Positions 29,106 through 38,159 are shown, numbered from the stretch's first letter. The stretch: 64,000 bases of DNA from Streptomyces sp. TRM68367 (GCF_014495685.1 NZ_JACTVI010000012.1:1-64000), one strand, 5' to 3'. Numbers and translations are program-made. The notes: generated by a model not told the origin, from the sequence alone.

Positions 29106-30570
29106 ACCGGCGGTCGTGGCGCAGGCGGGGGCCGCGGTCGTCGTCCTGCTGCTGCTTCTGGTGATCGTGCGGCTGCCGTGGGCCGGTGACCTCGGGATGC
29201 ATGCGGCGACCGTCGAACGGCTGCGGCACAGCCTTGTCGACCCCGGGAATCCGCTGGTCGACGCCGACACGCCGAGTCCGTACTACTCGCCGTGGATGCT
29301 CCTGCTCGGCTGCGTGGCGCGGGTGAGCGGGCTGTCGGTGTTCCTGGTGCTGCGTATCGGCGCGCTGGTGGGGCTCGGGCTGCTCGTCTCCGGGGCCTGG
29401 CGGTACGTGCGGGTGCTGAGCGCGCATCGGGCGGCGCCCGCGCTGGTGCTGCTGAGCCTGGTGTTCCTGTGGGGCACGGCCCTGTTCAACTGGAGCGGGC
29501 TTCTCGGGCTGAACTCGCTCGCGCTGACCGTGTCGTATCCGAGTGTGTTCGCGCTCGGGCTCGCGTTTCACTTCTGGGCGTGGCTGGCGGGGGCGCTGCG
29601 GGCGGGAGTGGGGGCCGGGTGGGGGGTGTGGCTCGGTCTGGGGGCGCTGTGGGCGGTGATTCTGCTGTGCCACCAGTTCTCGGGGGTCGTGGCCTCGCTG
29701 GGGGCGCTCGCCACGGTGGTCGCTGCGCGGCCCGGGCGGGGGGTGTGGGTGCGGTTGGGGGCCGGGCTGGTGGCGGGGGTGTTGGTACTGGCGGTGTGGC
29801 CGTACTACGACTTCTTCGCGCTGTTCGGTGCCGGGGCGGATCTGGAGGCGGTGCACCGGCCGCTGTACCGGGATCTGCTCGGGCGGTACTGGCTGGTGCT
29901 GGTCGGTGTGGTGGCGTTGGGGCTGCGGTGGCGGCGGGACCGGTGGGATCCCTTGGTGATCTTCTTCGTGCTGGGGGTGCTGGTGTTCGCGGCGGGTGGG
30001 GTGAGTGGGCACTACTCGTGGGGGCGGGCGTTGCCGGCCGCGCTGATTCCGGCGCAGGTTGCGGCGGGGGTGGAGGCGGTGGAGGTCGTGGCTGGCCGCC
30101 GGGGGGTGGTGCGGGCGGGGTGGGCCTCGGTGCTGGCGGGGGCGTTGGCTGTGGGGGCGTGGACGCAGGCGGGGACGGTGGGGTACGTCGTGCCGCGGGG
30201 GGATCTGCCGGGGATCGTGGCGGCGAAGTACCGGGTGCCGTGGGTGGGGTACCAGTGGATCACGCCGTGGGTGAAGTACGGGGACGTGGTCATGGCGCGC
30301 ACGTTTCCGGCGCGGCAGATTCCGGCGTACGGGGCGTATACCGTCGCGCCGGGGTATCCCGACTTCTTTCTGCCGGATGCGGGGCGGAGGGAGGCGGCGG
30401 TGCGGAGGTACTTCGGGGTGGGGGTGTCGGGGGAGGAGCGGGGGGAGATTCTGCGGGAGTACGGGGTGCGGTGGGTGGTGGATCGGGGGGATGGGCTGCA
30501 GGGGGTTGGAGGGCTGCGGGAGGTGGCTCGGGGGCCGGGTGGGCAGGTGTTGTACGCGGTGGTGCGGTGA
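29086..30570 (+). CDS. Multi-pass membrane protein, probable GT-C glycosyltransferase
   Basis: 494 residues with about ten membrane helices. The first extracytoplasmic loop carries acidic GDLGMHAATVERLRHSL followed by a TPSPYYSPWM segment, the arrangement seen in GT-C enzymes that use polyprenyl-phosphate sugars; the C-terminal ~120 residues form a soluble domain. The family was not recognised precisely, so substrate and polymer are unknown. It overlaps gtrA by 20 bases, consistent with a pathway in which GtrA supplies the lipid-linked donor. Guanine use becomes very high towards the 3' end. Confidence 0.7.
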   Translation: MMRAAVRPAVVAQAGAAVVVLLLLLVIVRLPWAGDLGMHAATVERLRHSLVDPGNPLVDADTPSPYYSPWMLLLGCVARVSGLSVFLVLRIGALVGLGLLVSGAWRYVRVLSAHRAAPALVLLSLVFLWGTALFNWSGLLGLNSLALTVSYPSVFALGLAFHFWAWLAGALRAGVGAGWGVWLGLGALWAVILLCHQFSGVVASLGALATVVAARPGRGVWVRLGAGLVAGVLVLAVWPYYDFFALFGAGADLEAVHRPLYRDLLGRYWLVLVGVVALGLRWRRDRWDPLVIFFVLGVLVFAAGGVSGHYSWGRALPAALIPAQVAAGVEAVEVVAGRRGVVRAGWASVLAGALAVGAWTQAGTVGYVVPRGDLPGIVAAKYRVPWVGYQWITPWVKYGDVVMARTFPARQIPAYGAYTVAPGYPDFFLPDAGRREAAVRRYFGVGVSGEERGEILREYGVRWVVDRGDGLQGVGGLREVARGPGGQVLYAVVR

Positions 30571-30588
30571 GGAGGGTGTTCGGCGTTC

Positions 30589-31533
30589 GTGTGGGCCTGG
30601 GCTTGTTTCGCCCCCGCCGCCCCTACCCGTCCCGTGCTGACGGTCGGCGGTCTGGCGTTGGCCGGGCGGCGGCGGGCCCCGGTTGGCGTTCTGGTCGTCA
30701 CCGGGGTGTGCGCGGTGGGGTATCAGGCGGCCGGATTCGACGTGCCGGCCGTCGCCTACCTGTTCGCGGTGTACGCCGCCGTACGGGCCGGACACCACAT
30801 CGTCACCGTGGCGGCGACCGTGGCCCTGCGGGCCGCGCTTCCGCTCGCCGCGCTGGCCTCGGGGCTGCACGACACCGGGGAGGCGTTCGCGCAGGCCCGC
30901 GGTGCCCTGGAGGTCGCCTGGCTGATCGCCGCGGGTGCCGCAGGCGAGGCGCTGCGGCAGGCCGAGCGGCGGGCGGACGAGGCCGAGCGCACCCGGGAGG
31001 AGGCCGCACGGCACCGCGCCGACGAGGAGCGGCTGCACATCGCGCGGGAACTGCACGACTCGCTCACCCACCAGATCTCGGTCGTCAAGGTGCAGGCCGA
31101 AGTCGCCGTCCACCTCGCCCGCAGGCGGGGCGAGGACGTGCCGGAGGCCCTGCTGGCGATCCAGCAGGCCGGCGGTGAGGCGGCCCGGGGCGGCGCACCG
31201 GGCCCCGCCGTCCCGGCTTCCGGCGTCGGGCTGCTCGGGATGCGCGAGCGCGTCACCGCCCTGGGCGGTCGGCTGCACGCCGGGCCGCGCAGCGAGGGCG
31301 GCTTCACCGTCCAGGGCGAGATTCCCCTGGACAGGACATCGGCTCTCGTCGACAGGACATCGACTCCGGGGGACCGTACGCCGACCCCGACAAATCTGAC
31401 GCCGGCTCCCGTGGACCGTACGCCTGCCCCCATGGACCTGACGCCGACTCCCGTAGACCGTACGGCGCCTCCCGTCGACCGCACGCCGACTCCCGCACAC
31501 CGCACGCCAACCCCCAGGGACCACCCCTCATGA
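30589..31533 (+). CDS. Degenerate NarL-family sensor histidine kinase lacking most of the ATPase domain
   Basis: 314 residues. Short membrane segments lead to the dimerisation helix with the expected phosphoacceptor box IARELHDSLTHQISVVKVQA. After EALLAIQQAGGEAARG the sequence jumps to VGLLGMRERVTALGGRL, so the N-box and G1 box of the HATPase_c domain are missing although the reading frame is kept. After the kinase end comes a ~65-residue tail of about eight degenerate octads of the type PVDRTPTP. It overlaps the frameshifted regulator gene by four bases. Probably non-functional; the exact start is uncertain. Confidence 0.75.
   Translation: MWAWACFAPAAPTRPVLTVGGLALAGRRRAPVGVLVVTGVCAVGYQAAGFDVPAVAYLFAVYAAVRAGHHIVTVAATVALRAALPLAALASGLHDTGEAFAQARGALEVAWLIAAGAAGEALRQAERRADEAERTREEAARHRADEERLHIARELHDSLTHQISVVKVQAEVAVHLARRRGEDVPEALLAIQQAGGEAARGGAPGPAVPASGVGLLGMRERVTALGGRLHAGPRSEGGFTVQGEIPLDRTSALVDRTSTPGDRTPTPTNLTPAPVDRTPAPMDLTPTPVDRTAPPVDRTPTPAHRTPTPRDHPS
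31347..31525 (+). repeat. Degenerate 24-bp tandem repeat coding PVDRTPTP-type octads
   Basis: The 3' end of the kinase gene consists of about seven to eight imperfect 24-bp units, each encoding Pro-Val-Asp-Arg-Thr-Pro-Thr-Pro or a variant (NLTPAP, DLTPTP, HRTPTP). The units are diverged, so this is an old or drifting repeat. Confidence 0.75.
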
Positions 31534-32194
31534 TCCGCGTCCTCCTGGTCGACGACCAGCCCCTCCTGCGCAGTGGATTCCGCGCGCTCCTGGGCGCCGA
31601 GGACGACATCGACGTGGTGGCCGAGCCTCCGACGGCGAGGAGGGGCTGGCGCTCGCCCGGGAGCACCTGCCCGATGTCGCGCTCGTCGACGTCCAGATGC
31701 CGGTCATGGACGGCATCGAGGCGACCCGCCGCACCGCCGCGGACCCGGCCCTGTCCGGGGTGCACGTCGTCATCCTGACCAACTACTGCTTCGACGAGTA
31801 CGTCTTCGATGCCCTGCGCGCCGGCGCAGCCGGATTCATCGTCAAGGACATCCATCCGGAGGACTTCCTGCACGGCGTACGAGTCGCCGCGCGCGGTGAC
31901 GCACTGCTGGCGCCCTCGGTCACCCGCAAGCTCATCCACCGGTACGTCACCCAGCCGCTCGGCATCGGGACAGGCACGAACCTGGAGGAGCTGACCAACC
32001 GGGAACGCGAGGCCGTCGCCCTGGTCGCGCAGGGGCTGTCCAACGAGCAGATCGCCGACCGCATGGTGATCAGTCCGCTGACCGCGAAGACCCACATCAA
32101 CCGGGCCATGGCCAAGCTCCACGGCCGCGACCGCGCCCAGCTCGTGGTCCTCGCCTACGAGTCCGGCCTCGTTACCCCACGCGAACCAGGCTGA
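31530..32194 (+). pseudogene. NarL/FixJ-family response regulator, frameshifted
   Basis: The first frame reads MIRVLLVDDQPLLRSGFRAL to about VVAEP and then loses similarity; from 31626 another frame continues the same receiver domain (DVALVDVQMPVMDGIEATRR), then FIVKDIHPEDF and a complete LuxR helix-turn-helix (LTNREREAVALVAQGLSNEQ). A missing G near 31625 (GAGCCTCC for an expected GAGGCCTCC) explains the shift. It overlaps the damaged kinase gene by ATGA. Either a true pseudogene or a sequence error; the damaged kinase next door favours decay. Confidence 0.8.
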
Positions 32195-32221
32195 CCCCAC
32201 TGGGCACCAGGCCGATCCCGC

Positions 32222-33883
32222 TCAGCGCAACGCGCTCGCCACGAGCCGGGCCGCTCGCCGCACCCTCGGCCGCGCCACCTTCCGTGCCACCGGGCGGATC
32301 ACCCGCGCCGTCACCCCCACCGGCTCCCAGCGCACCTGGAGGCGGCCCGGGCCGTGGCCCTCCGGTTCGACGGTCACCCGGTGGGGCGCTGTGCCGCTGC
32401 GGTAGGCGACCTGGGCGGTGAAGGGCGGGAAGAACAAAGGGGCCAGGAGCAGGCCCGTGTGGGTGAGGGACCGGTGTTCCAGGCGGAGCACGGGGTGGCG
32501 GGTGCCGGCGAAGCCCTGGAGGGGGAGGGCGGCTGTCGCGAGGTCCAGGTGGACGTGGCCCTCGAAGATGCCGGGGCTGACCGGGGAGAGGCGGAAGGGG
32601 ACGCGGAGGCGGCGCCGGCCGGGGGCCAGGAGGAGGATGGCGCGGTGGGGGCCGACGGGGAGGCGCAGGGCTGGGTCGTAGGTGCGGACGGTGAGGTCGA
32701 GGGAGGCGCCCGGGCCTCGGGTGAGGTCCGTGATCTCGTGGCGGAACTGGGCGCTGGGGAAGGGACGCGTGTCCAGCTCCAGGTCGGTCACGTCCAGTTC
32801 GCGGCGCGCCCGGTCGGAGTCCGGGACCCGGTCGCCCCAGTACGTGCGGCCCTCCGCGTCCGTCGTCACCTGCCGCGGTGCCACGCCGTGGCCGAGGCCG
32901 CGCGCCGCCAGCTGTGCCTCGGGCAGGCGGAGGTCGCGGACCAGCTGGAGGACGACGCGTTCGGCGCGCGGGAGACGTTCGTAAGCGCCGGGGGCGAGGG
33001 TGGCCAGGTAGGGGTTCATCAGCTCCGCGAAGGACGTCAGCCAGGTCTCGTCGCGGTAGGGGAGGTCCCCGGCGTACATCCGGAAGTCGTGCTTGAGGAA
33101 CTTGTGGTCCTTGTCCTCGCGCAGCGCCGCGTGCCCGCTCTCGGCCAGGAAGTCGTCGATGAGGTGCTGGACGTGGATGCGGTCGCGGACGTTGGTGAGC
33201 CTGTGCCGCTGGTTCGATATCGACGCTGCGTCAGAGACGGCGTACGGGGCTATGTACCAGCGGTAGACCGGCTCCGGGATGATCGTGAACGACCTGGCCA
33301 GGCAGTACGCCTGCGCGGAGAACAGCTGGTCCTCGTAGTGGATGCCCTCGGGGAAGCGCAGACCGTGCCGGTCGAGGAAGGCGCGGGCGTACATCTTGCT
33401 GGTCGACAGGTGCTCGAAGAGCAGGCGCGGCTCGGACTCGATGCCGTGGACCGTGCGGCGCTCGGCGACCAGGTGCGGCATCCAGGTCGAGCGGCGGCCG
33501 CTGTCCACCCGGATCCGCTGTACGGCGCCCATCGCGAAGTCGATCTCCTGCTCGCGGTGCGCGGCCAGCAGCAGCGCGACCGCGTCCGGCGGGAGTTCGT
33601 CGTCGCTGTCCAGGAACATCAGGTACGGCGCCCGGGCGATCTCCAGCGCCCGGTTGCGCGGGGCGCTGCATCCGCCGCTGTTCTCCGGCATGCGCAACAC
33701 ACGGATACGGCCGTCCTGTGCCGCCAGCCGCCGGGCCACCGCCGGGGTGTCGTCCGTGGAGTGGTCGTCGCTGATGACGATCTCGATGTTCGCGTGGGTC
33801 TGGCGGCGGACGGACTCGACCGCGCGGGGGAGGCGTTCGGCGTCGTTGTGGACGATGACGGTGACCGTCACGTCGGGGGTCAT
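32222..33883 (-). CDS. Family 2 glycosyltransferase with C-terminal extension
   Basis: 553 residues. The N-terminal GT-A domain (about 1-220) has TVTVIVHNDAERLPRAVESV, ISDDHSTDD and the nucleotide-sugar motif YLMFLDSDDELP. The C-terminal ~330 residues include a helical part and a beta-rich end, as in glycosyltransferases of wall teichoic acid-like clusters. ATG 33883 overlaps the stop of the upstream TagF-like gene by four bases, so the two are coupled. It is inferred to add sugars to, or link units in, a secreted glycopolymer. Confidence 0.88.
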   Translation of the reverse strand: MTPDVTVTVIVHNDAERLPRAVESVRRQTHANIEIVISDDHSTDDTPAVARRLAAQDGRIRVLRMPENSGGCSAPRNRALEIARAPYLMFLDSDDELPPDAVALLLAAHREQEIDFAMGAVQRIRVDSGRRSTWMPHLVAERRTVHGIESEPRLLFEHLSTSKMYARAFLDRHGLRFPEGIHYEDQLFSAQAYCLARSFTIIPEPVYRWYIAPYAVSDAASISNQRHRLTNVRDRIHVQHLIDDFLAESGHAALREDKDHKFLKHDFRMYAGDLPYRDETWLTSFAELMNPYLATLAPGAYERLPRAERVVLQLVRDLRLPEAQLAARGLGHGVAPRQVTTDAEGRTYWGDRVPDSDRARRELDVTDLELDTRPFPSAQFRHEITDLTRGPGASLDLTVRTYDPALRLPVGPHRAILLLAPGRRRLRVPFRLSPVSPGIFEGHVHLDLATAALPLQGFAGTRHPVLRLEHRSLTHTGLLLAPLFFPPFTAQVAYRSGTAPHRVTVEPEGHGPGRLQVRWEPVGVTARVIRPVARKVARPRVRRAARLVASALR

Positions 33884-36087
33884 ACGGCCTCCTCCGGGCG
33901 CGGCGCGGGGGTGCGGTCCTCGAGCGGGAGGACCGGGGGCAGCGAGTCCTCGCCCGCGCCGAGGAAGACCCGGCGTACGACGCGCTCGGCGGCGCGTCCG
34001 TCGTCGTACTCGCAGAACCGGCGCCGGAAGACGGCCCGCGTCTTCGCCGCGCTCTCGTCGCGCCAGGCGTCGGTGGTGAGGATCTCGGTGAGGTCCTGCT
34101 GGGTGCGGGACACCTGGCCCGGTGGCTCGGCCAGGAGGTCGAAGTAGACGCCGCGGGTGGTGCAGTAGGTGTCCCAGTCGTCGGCGTGGATGACGATCGG
34201 GCGGTCGAGGTTGGCGTAGTCGAACATGATCGAGGAGTAGTCCGTGACCAGGACGTCCGCGGCCAGGCAGAGGTCCTCGACCGGGTCGTAGGAGGAGACG
34301 TCGACGATCCGGCCGGTGCGGCGCAGGCCCGTCAGGGGGGACGCCGTTCCGTTGTAGAAGTAGTGGCCGCGGACCAGGAGGACCGTGTTCTCGCCCAGGC
34401 GGTCGGCGAGGGCGGCGAGGTCCAGGCGGGGGGTCCAGCCGGCTTCGTAGTCGCGGTGGGTCGGGGCGTAGAGGACGGCCCGGCGGCCGGGCTGGATGCC
34501 GAGGCGGGCGCGGATCGCGCGGATGTCCTGAGCGGTCGCCTTGTAGTAGACGTCGTTGCGCGGATAGCCGTAGTCCAGGGACGTGTAGCGGGCGGGGTAG
34601 GCCCGCTGCCACATGCGGGTGGTGTGGCTGTTGGCGGAGAGGCTGTAGTCCCACTTGTCGACGCGTTCCAGCAGGGCCCCGAAGTCAATGCCCTGCGCGG
34701 CGGCCGGGAACGGCATCTGGTCCACGCCCATTCGCTTGAGCGGGGTGCCGTGGTGGGTCTGGAGGTGGATCTGGCCGGGGCGCTTGACCAGCGCGTTGGG
34801 GAAGTTGACGTTGTTGACCAGGTACCGGGCGGTCGCCAGCACCTCCCAGTAGCGGCGGGTGCCGGGGACGACGTGGTCCGTGCCGGGCGGGAGCAGCGGC
34901 GCGTTCTGCGCGGTCACCACCCACACCGGGCGGATCTGCGGGGCGCGTTTCGCGAGCTCGGCGGCGATCGCGGCCGGGTTGCAGGTGACGCCGCGGTTCC
35001 AGTAGGCGGCGAAGACGGCCAGGTGGGGGTCGACCGGGCGGTCGAGGGCCCTGCGGTACTGGTGGTCACGCAGCCGCGCGCCGAGTTGGCGCTTGCCGGT
35101 CCGCAGGGTCGACCTCGCGGCGCGGCGGGTGCGGTTGGCGGCCTGGAAGGCGCGGTAGCGGCTGTAGGCGCCCCGTTCGAGGAGGCTGCGGCGGATGCCC
35201 TCCGATCCCGCCGGGGGGCGGTAGCCCTCGGGGCGGCGGCGCAGCGCGGCGAGCGAGGCGCGCCGGAAGAACTCGCGGGCCACCGGGTCCGGCATGGCCG
35301 AGCGGGCGAAGATGCGCAGCAGGTCGTGGACCATGACGTTGTACAGGACGGCGTGCGCGGCGGGGCGGTCCCGGGTGAGGTCGAGGAGGGTCTCGTAGCG
35401 GTCGACGAGGGCGTAGCGCTGCTCGGGGGTGAGCGGCGGGAGGCTCTCGGGCCGCGGGCGGCGGTCCTCGTAGGCGATGTGCGGCAGGCAGGCCATGCCG
35501 TCGGCGAGGAGGAGGGCGGCGTACGCGGCGAACGGCTCGTCGTCCGTGGTGAGCCGCTCCTCGTGCGCCCGCCAGAAGCCGGTGCGCAGGACGCGGGTGC
35601 CGAGCAGCGGGGTCAGGCGCAGCAGGGGCGCGCAGTCGCCTGCGCGGCCCGCGCGGGCGAGGAGGGGGCCGTCCGGGGAGGGCAGGCCCGAGGTCCGCCA
35701 GGTGCTGCGCAGGTGGTCCAGGAGCAGCACGTCGACCGTGTCGGGCAGTTCCGCGACGCGCTCGGCGACCATGCGCGGGGCGCCGGCGGGCAGCCCGTCC
35801 TTGGCGTGCACGAAGTGCAGCCAGTCGCCGGACGCCCGCGCGGCGCCCGCGGCCCGGGCCGCCGCGTCGCCGGTGCCGTCCGGCAGGGGCAGTACGGCAC
35901 CGGCGCTGCCGGGCGCGTGGGCCTCGGCCGTCGCCCGGGCCCAGTCGCCGACCGCCGCGACGATCACCTCGGTGTCCGGGAGCGGGTGGGCGGCCAGGGA
36001 GTCGAGGAGTCCGGCCAGGTGGCCCTGGGTGTCCGGCCCGTGGACGATGACGCTGAGCCGGGGTGTCTGCGGCATCTCGGGCATCAC
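33880..36087 (-). CDS. TagF-like CDP-glycerol glycerophosphotransferase with degenerate N-terminal GT2 domain
   Basis: 735 residues. The C-terminal half (about 360-715) is a TagF/CDP-glycerol glycerophosphotransferase domain with HHGTPLKRMG, YAPTHRDYE, and VTDYSSIMFDYANLDRPIV. The N-terminal ~230 residues look like a GT2 domain (LSVIVHGPDTQGHLAGLLDS), but the expected FLDxDD is replaced by FVHAKDG, so that half probably cannot bind a nucleotide sugar. Start is GTG 36087 (or ATG 36084), with AAGGAG upstream. Expected to polymerise phospho-polyol units of a wall teichoic acid-like polymer. Confidence 0.87.
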   Translation of the reverse strand: MMPEMPQTPRLSVIVHGPDTQGHLAGLLDSLAAHPLPDTEVIVAAVGDWARATAEAHAPGSAGAVLPLPDGTGDAAARAAGAARASGDWLHFVHAKDGLPAGAPRMVAERVAELPDTVDVLLLDHLRSTWRTSGLPSPDGPLLARAGRAGDCAPLLRLTPLLGTRVLRTGFWRAHEERLTTDDEPFAAYAALLLADGMACLPHIAYEDRRPRPESLPPLTPEQRYALVDRYETLLDLTRDRPAAHAVLYNVMVHDLLRIFARSAMPDPVAREFFRRASLAALRRRPEGYRPPAGSEGIRRSLLERGAYSRYRAFQAANRTRRAARSTLRTGKRQLGARLRDHQYRRALDRPVDPHLAVFAAYWNRGVTCNPAAIAAELAKRAPQIRPVWVVTAQNAPLLPPGTDHVVPGTRRYWEVLATARYLVNNVNFPNALVKRPGQIHLQTHHGTPLKRMGVDQMPFPAAAQGIDFGALLERVDKWDYSLSANSHTTRMWQRAYPARYTSLDYGYPRNDVYYKATAQDIRAIRARLGIQPGRRAVLYAPTHRDYEAGWTPRLDLAALADRLGENTVLLVRGHYFYNGTASPLTGLRRTGRIVDVSSYDPVEDLCLAADVLVTDYSSIMFDYANLDRPIVIHADDWDTYCTTRGVYFDLLAEPPGQVSRTQQDLTEILTTDAWRDESAAKTRAVFRRRFCEYDDGRAAERVVRRVFLGAGEDSLPPVLPLEDRTPAPRPEEAV

Positions 36088-36176
36088 GGTGGAACTCCTT
36101 CGCCTCTGTCTCTCCCGGCGCGACTATTCGGTCATAGTCCCATCAATGTGATGAACGAGGTGAGTTGAGTTGCGCC

Positions 36177-37091
36177 TCATGAGGGAAGGGGGACTTTCGC
36201 GGCGTTAGGTTCCCTTTGCTCCTGTTTGCGGGGTTCGGGCTCGGGCTTCGGCCCGGCCTTGTCCGCGCCGCCCGTGAACGCCTCGTACTCCGCGAGCACC
36301 TCCTCCGTCGGCCCGTCCATGCGCAGCTCGCCGCGCTCCAGCCACAGCACCCGGTCGCAGGTGTCCCGGATCGACTTGTTGTTGTGGCTGACCAGGAACA
36401 CCGTGCCCGCGTGCTCACGCAGCTCGCGGATGCGGTCTTCCGAGCGCCTCTGGAAGGAGCGGTCGCCGGTGGCCAGGGCCTCGTCGATGAGGAGGACGTC
36501 GTGGTCCTTGGCGGCGGCGATGGAGAAGCGCAGCCGGGCCGCCATGCCGGAGGAGTACGTCCGCATCGGCAGGGTGATGAAGTCGCCCTTCTCGTTGATG
36601 CCGGAGAAGTCGACGATGTCCTGGTAGCGCTCCCTGACCTGCTCGCGGGACATGCCCATGGCCAGGCCGCCGAGGTGCACGTTGCGCTCACCGGTCAGGT
36701 CGCTCATCAGGGCCGCGTTCACGCCGAGCAGGGAGGGCTGGCCCGCAGTGTAGATGCGGCCGTTCTCCACCGGCAGCACGCCCGCGATCGCCTTCAGCAG
36801 GGTCGACTTGCCGGAGCCGTTGGTGCCGATCAGCCCGACCGCCTCGCCCTTGTACGCGACGAACGACACCTTCTTGACGGCGTGCACCGTGCGCACGCCT
36901 GCCGCCTTCTCGGCCTGCTTGCGGCGCAGCATGCGGTTGAGGGCGACGGTCGCGGAGCCGCGTCCGGCGCCGGTGCCGTTGATCCGGTAGACGATGTCGA
37001 CGCCGTCGACGACGACGGTGGGGATCTGCTCGCCGGTCGTCGTGCCGACCCTGCCCTCGATGCCCTCGATGCCCTCGGTGTACTCAGCCAC
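36177..37091 (-). CDS. TagH-like polysaccharide/teichoic acid ABC exporter ATPase
   Basis: 304 residues. Walker A GTNGSGKST, Q-loop region, signature YSSGMAARL and Walker B VLLIDEALATGD are all present. The long N-terminal linker before Walker A and FLVSHNNKSIRDTCDRVLWL are typical of TagH/Wzt-like ATPases. GTG 37091, with GAGGAG ten bases upstream, overlaps the permease gene by eight bases; a small GIEGIEG repeat follows the start. It forms the exporter for the polymer made by the neighbouring TagF-like and GT2 enzymes. Confidence 0.9.
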   Translation of the reverse strand: MAEYTEGIEGIEGRVGTTTGEQIPTVVVDGVDIVYRINGTGAGRGSATVALNRMLRRKQAEKAAGVRTVHAVKKVSFVAYKGEAVGLIGTNGSGKSTLLKAIAGVLPVENGRIYTAGQPSLLGVNAALMSDLTGERNVHLGGLAMGMSREQVRERYQDIVDFSGINEKGDFITLPMRTYSSGMAARLRFSIAAAKDHDVLLIDEALATGDRSFQRRSEDRIRELREHAGTVFLVSHNNKSIRDTCDRVLWLERGELRMDGPTEEVLAEYEAFTGGADKAGPKPEPEPRKQEQREPNAAKVPLPS

Positions 37092-37998
37092 GGCCGTACG
37101 TCTCCTCAGCCTTCCAGAAGTAGATGAAGCCACCGACGCCGGCGAGCAGCGCCCAGCCCACTGCGGCCGCCCACACGTGCGGGGGCAGCTGGTTCGCGTG
37201 GAAACTGTCGATGAGCGCGAAGCGCATGAGGTCGATGTAGACAGCGGCCGGGTTGGTCTCCAGCATGATCTTCACCAGGTGCGGCATGTGGTCGCCCTTG
37301 GACAGCTTGTCGATGCTCCACATCACGCCCGAGACGTACATCCAGGTGCGCAGCAAGAACGGCATCAGCTGGGCGATGTCCGGCGTCTTCGCGCCCAGCC
37401 GGGCCATGATCATCGAGACGCCCGCGTTGAACGTGAACTGCAGCACCAGGGCCGGGACCGCCAGCACCCAGGAGATGGCGATCGGCACGCCGAAGCAGAG
37501 CAGGATCACGACCAGGGCGGCCATCGAGAACAGCAGCTGCTGCAGCTGCTGCAGGCAGAAGGACAGCGGCAGTGCGGCGCGCGGGAAGTGCAGGGCGCGG
37601 ACGAGGCCGACGTTGCCGGAGATGGCGCGGGTGCCCGCCATGATCGAGCTCTGCGTGAACGTCCAGATGAACACGCCCGTGACCAGGAACGGGATGTAGT
37701 CCGGCACGCCGCGCTTGGTGCCCAGTAGCACGCCGAAGATGAAGTAGTACACCGCCGCGTTCAACAGCGGGGTCATGACCTGCCAGACCTGGCCCAGCTT
37801 CGCCTGGGCGTACTGGGCGGTGAGCTTGGCGGTGGCGAACGCGGTGATGAAGTGGCGGCGGGCCCACAGCTGGCGGACGTACTGCGGCAGCGAGGGGCGG
37901 GCGCCGCTGACCGACAGGCCGTGGCGGGCGGCAAGGGCCGCGAGGTCGTCGTCGGCCGGGACCTGGCTCGGGGGCGGTGTGTGGAGGACCTGACTCAC
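37084..37998 (-). CDS. TagG-like ABC exporter permease
   Basis: 304 residues from GTG 37998. Six membrane helices of the ABC-2 type follow a ~55-residue cytoplasmic N-terminus; YAQAKLGQVWQVMTPLLNAA and LVRALHFPRAALPLS match TagG/Wzm permeases. It pairs with the overlapping TagH-like ATPase to export a wall glycopolymer. The frame is open further upstream, but that part is intergenic-like. A G-rich tandem repeat lies 19-44 bases before the start. Confidence 0.9.
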   Translation of the reverse strand: MSQVLHTPPPSQVPADDDLAALAARHGLSVSGARPSLPQYVRQLWARRHFITAFATAKLTAQYAQAKLGQVWQVMTPLLNAAVYYFIFGVLLGTKRGVPDYIPFLVTGVFIWTFTQSSIMAGTRAISGNVGLVRALHFPRAALPLSFCLQQLQQLLFSMAALVVILLCFGVPIAISWVLAVPALVLQFTFNAGVSMIMARLGAKTPDIAQLMPFLLRTWMYVSGVMWSIDKLSKGDHMPHLVKIMLETNPAAVYIDLMRFALIDSFHANQLPPHVWAAAVGWALLAGVGGFIYFWKAEETYGRG

Positions 37999-38016
37999 AT
38001 CCGCTGCTTTCGCTCG

Positions 38017-38042
38017 TGGGGTGGGGTGGGGTGGGGTGGGTG
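38017..38042 (+). repeat. (TGGGG)n tandem repeat, potential G-quadruplex
   Basis: Four GGGG runs and one GGG run separated by single T residues. This is a textbook intramolecular G-quadruplex pattern on the plus strand, just upstream of the tagG-like start codon (C-rich in its mRNA). Confidence 0.8.
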
Positions 38043-38111
38043 TGCGGCTGCCGGGCCCGTCCGGCGGCGCTTCCTTACGTGACTCTTCACGAGTTCTTAC
38101 GTCGGGACGGG

Positions 38112-38128
38112 ACCGTATCGTCGCAACG
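38112..38128 (+). promoter_or_regulatory. Direct repeat copy 1, tagG/tetR intergenic region
   Basis: ACCGTATCGTCGCAACG, preceded by GTCGGGACGG. One of three related 17-bp sequences in the 295-bp divergent region. Candidate binding site for the adjacent TetR regulator. Confidence 0.5.
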
Positions 38129-38159
38129 TGAGCGTAGGCCGAAATGACGTCGGGACGCA

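Noticed and set aside
31600-31650. Programmed frameshift in the response regulator gene
   Set aside because: No slippery heptamer or downstream stem was seen, and the partner kinase is also damaged, so decay or sequence error is simpler.
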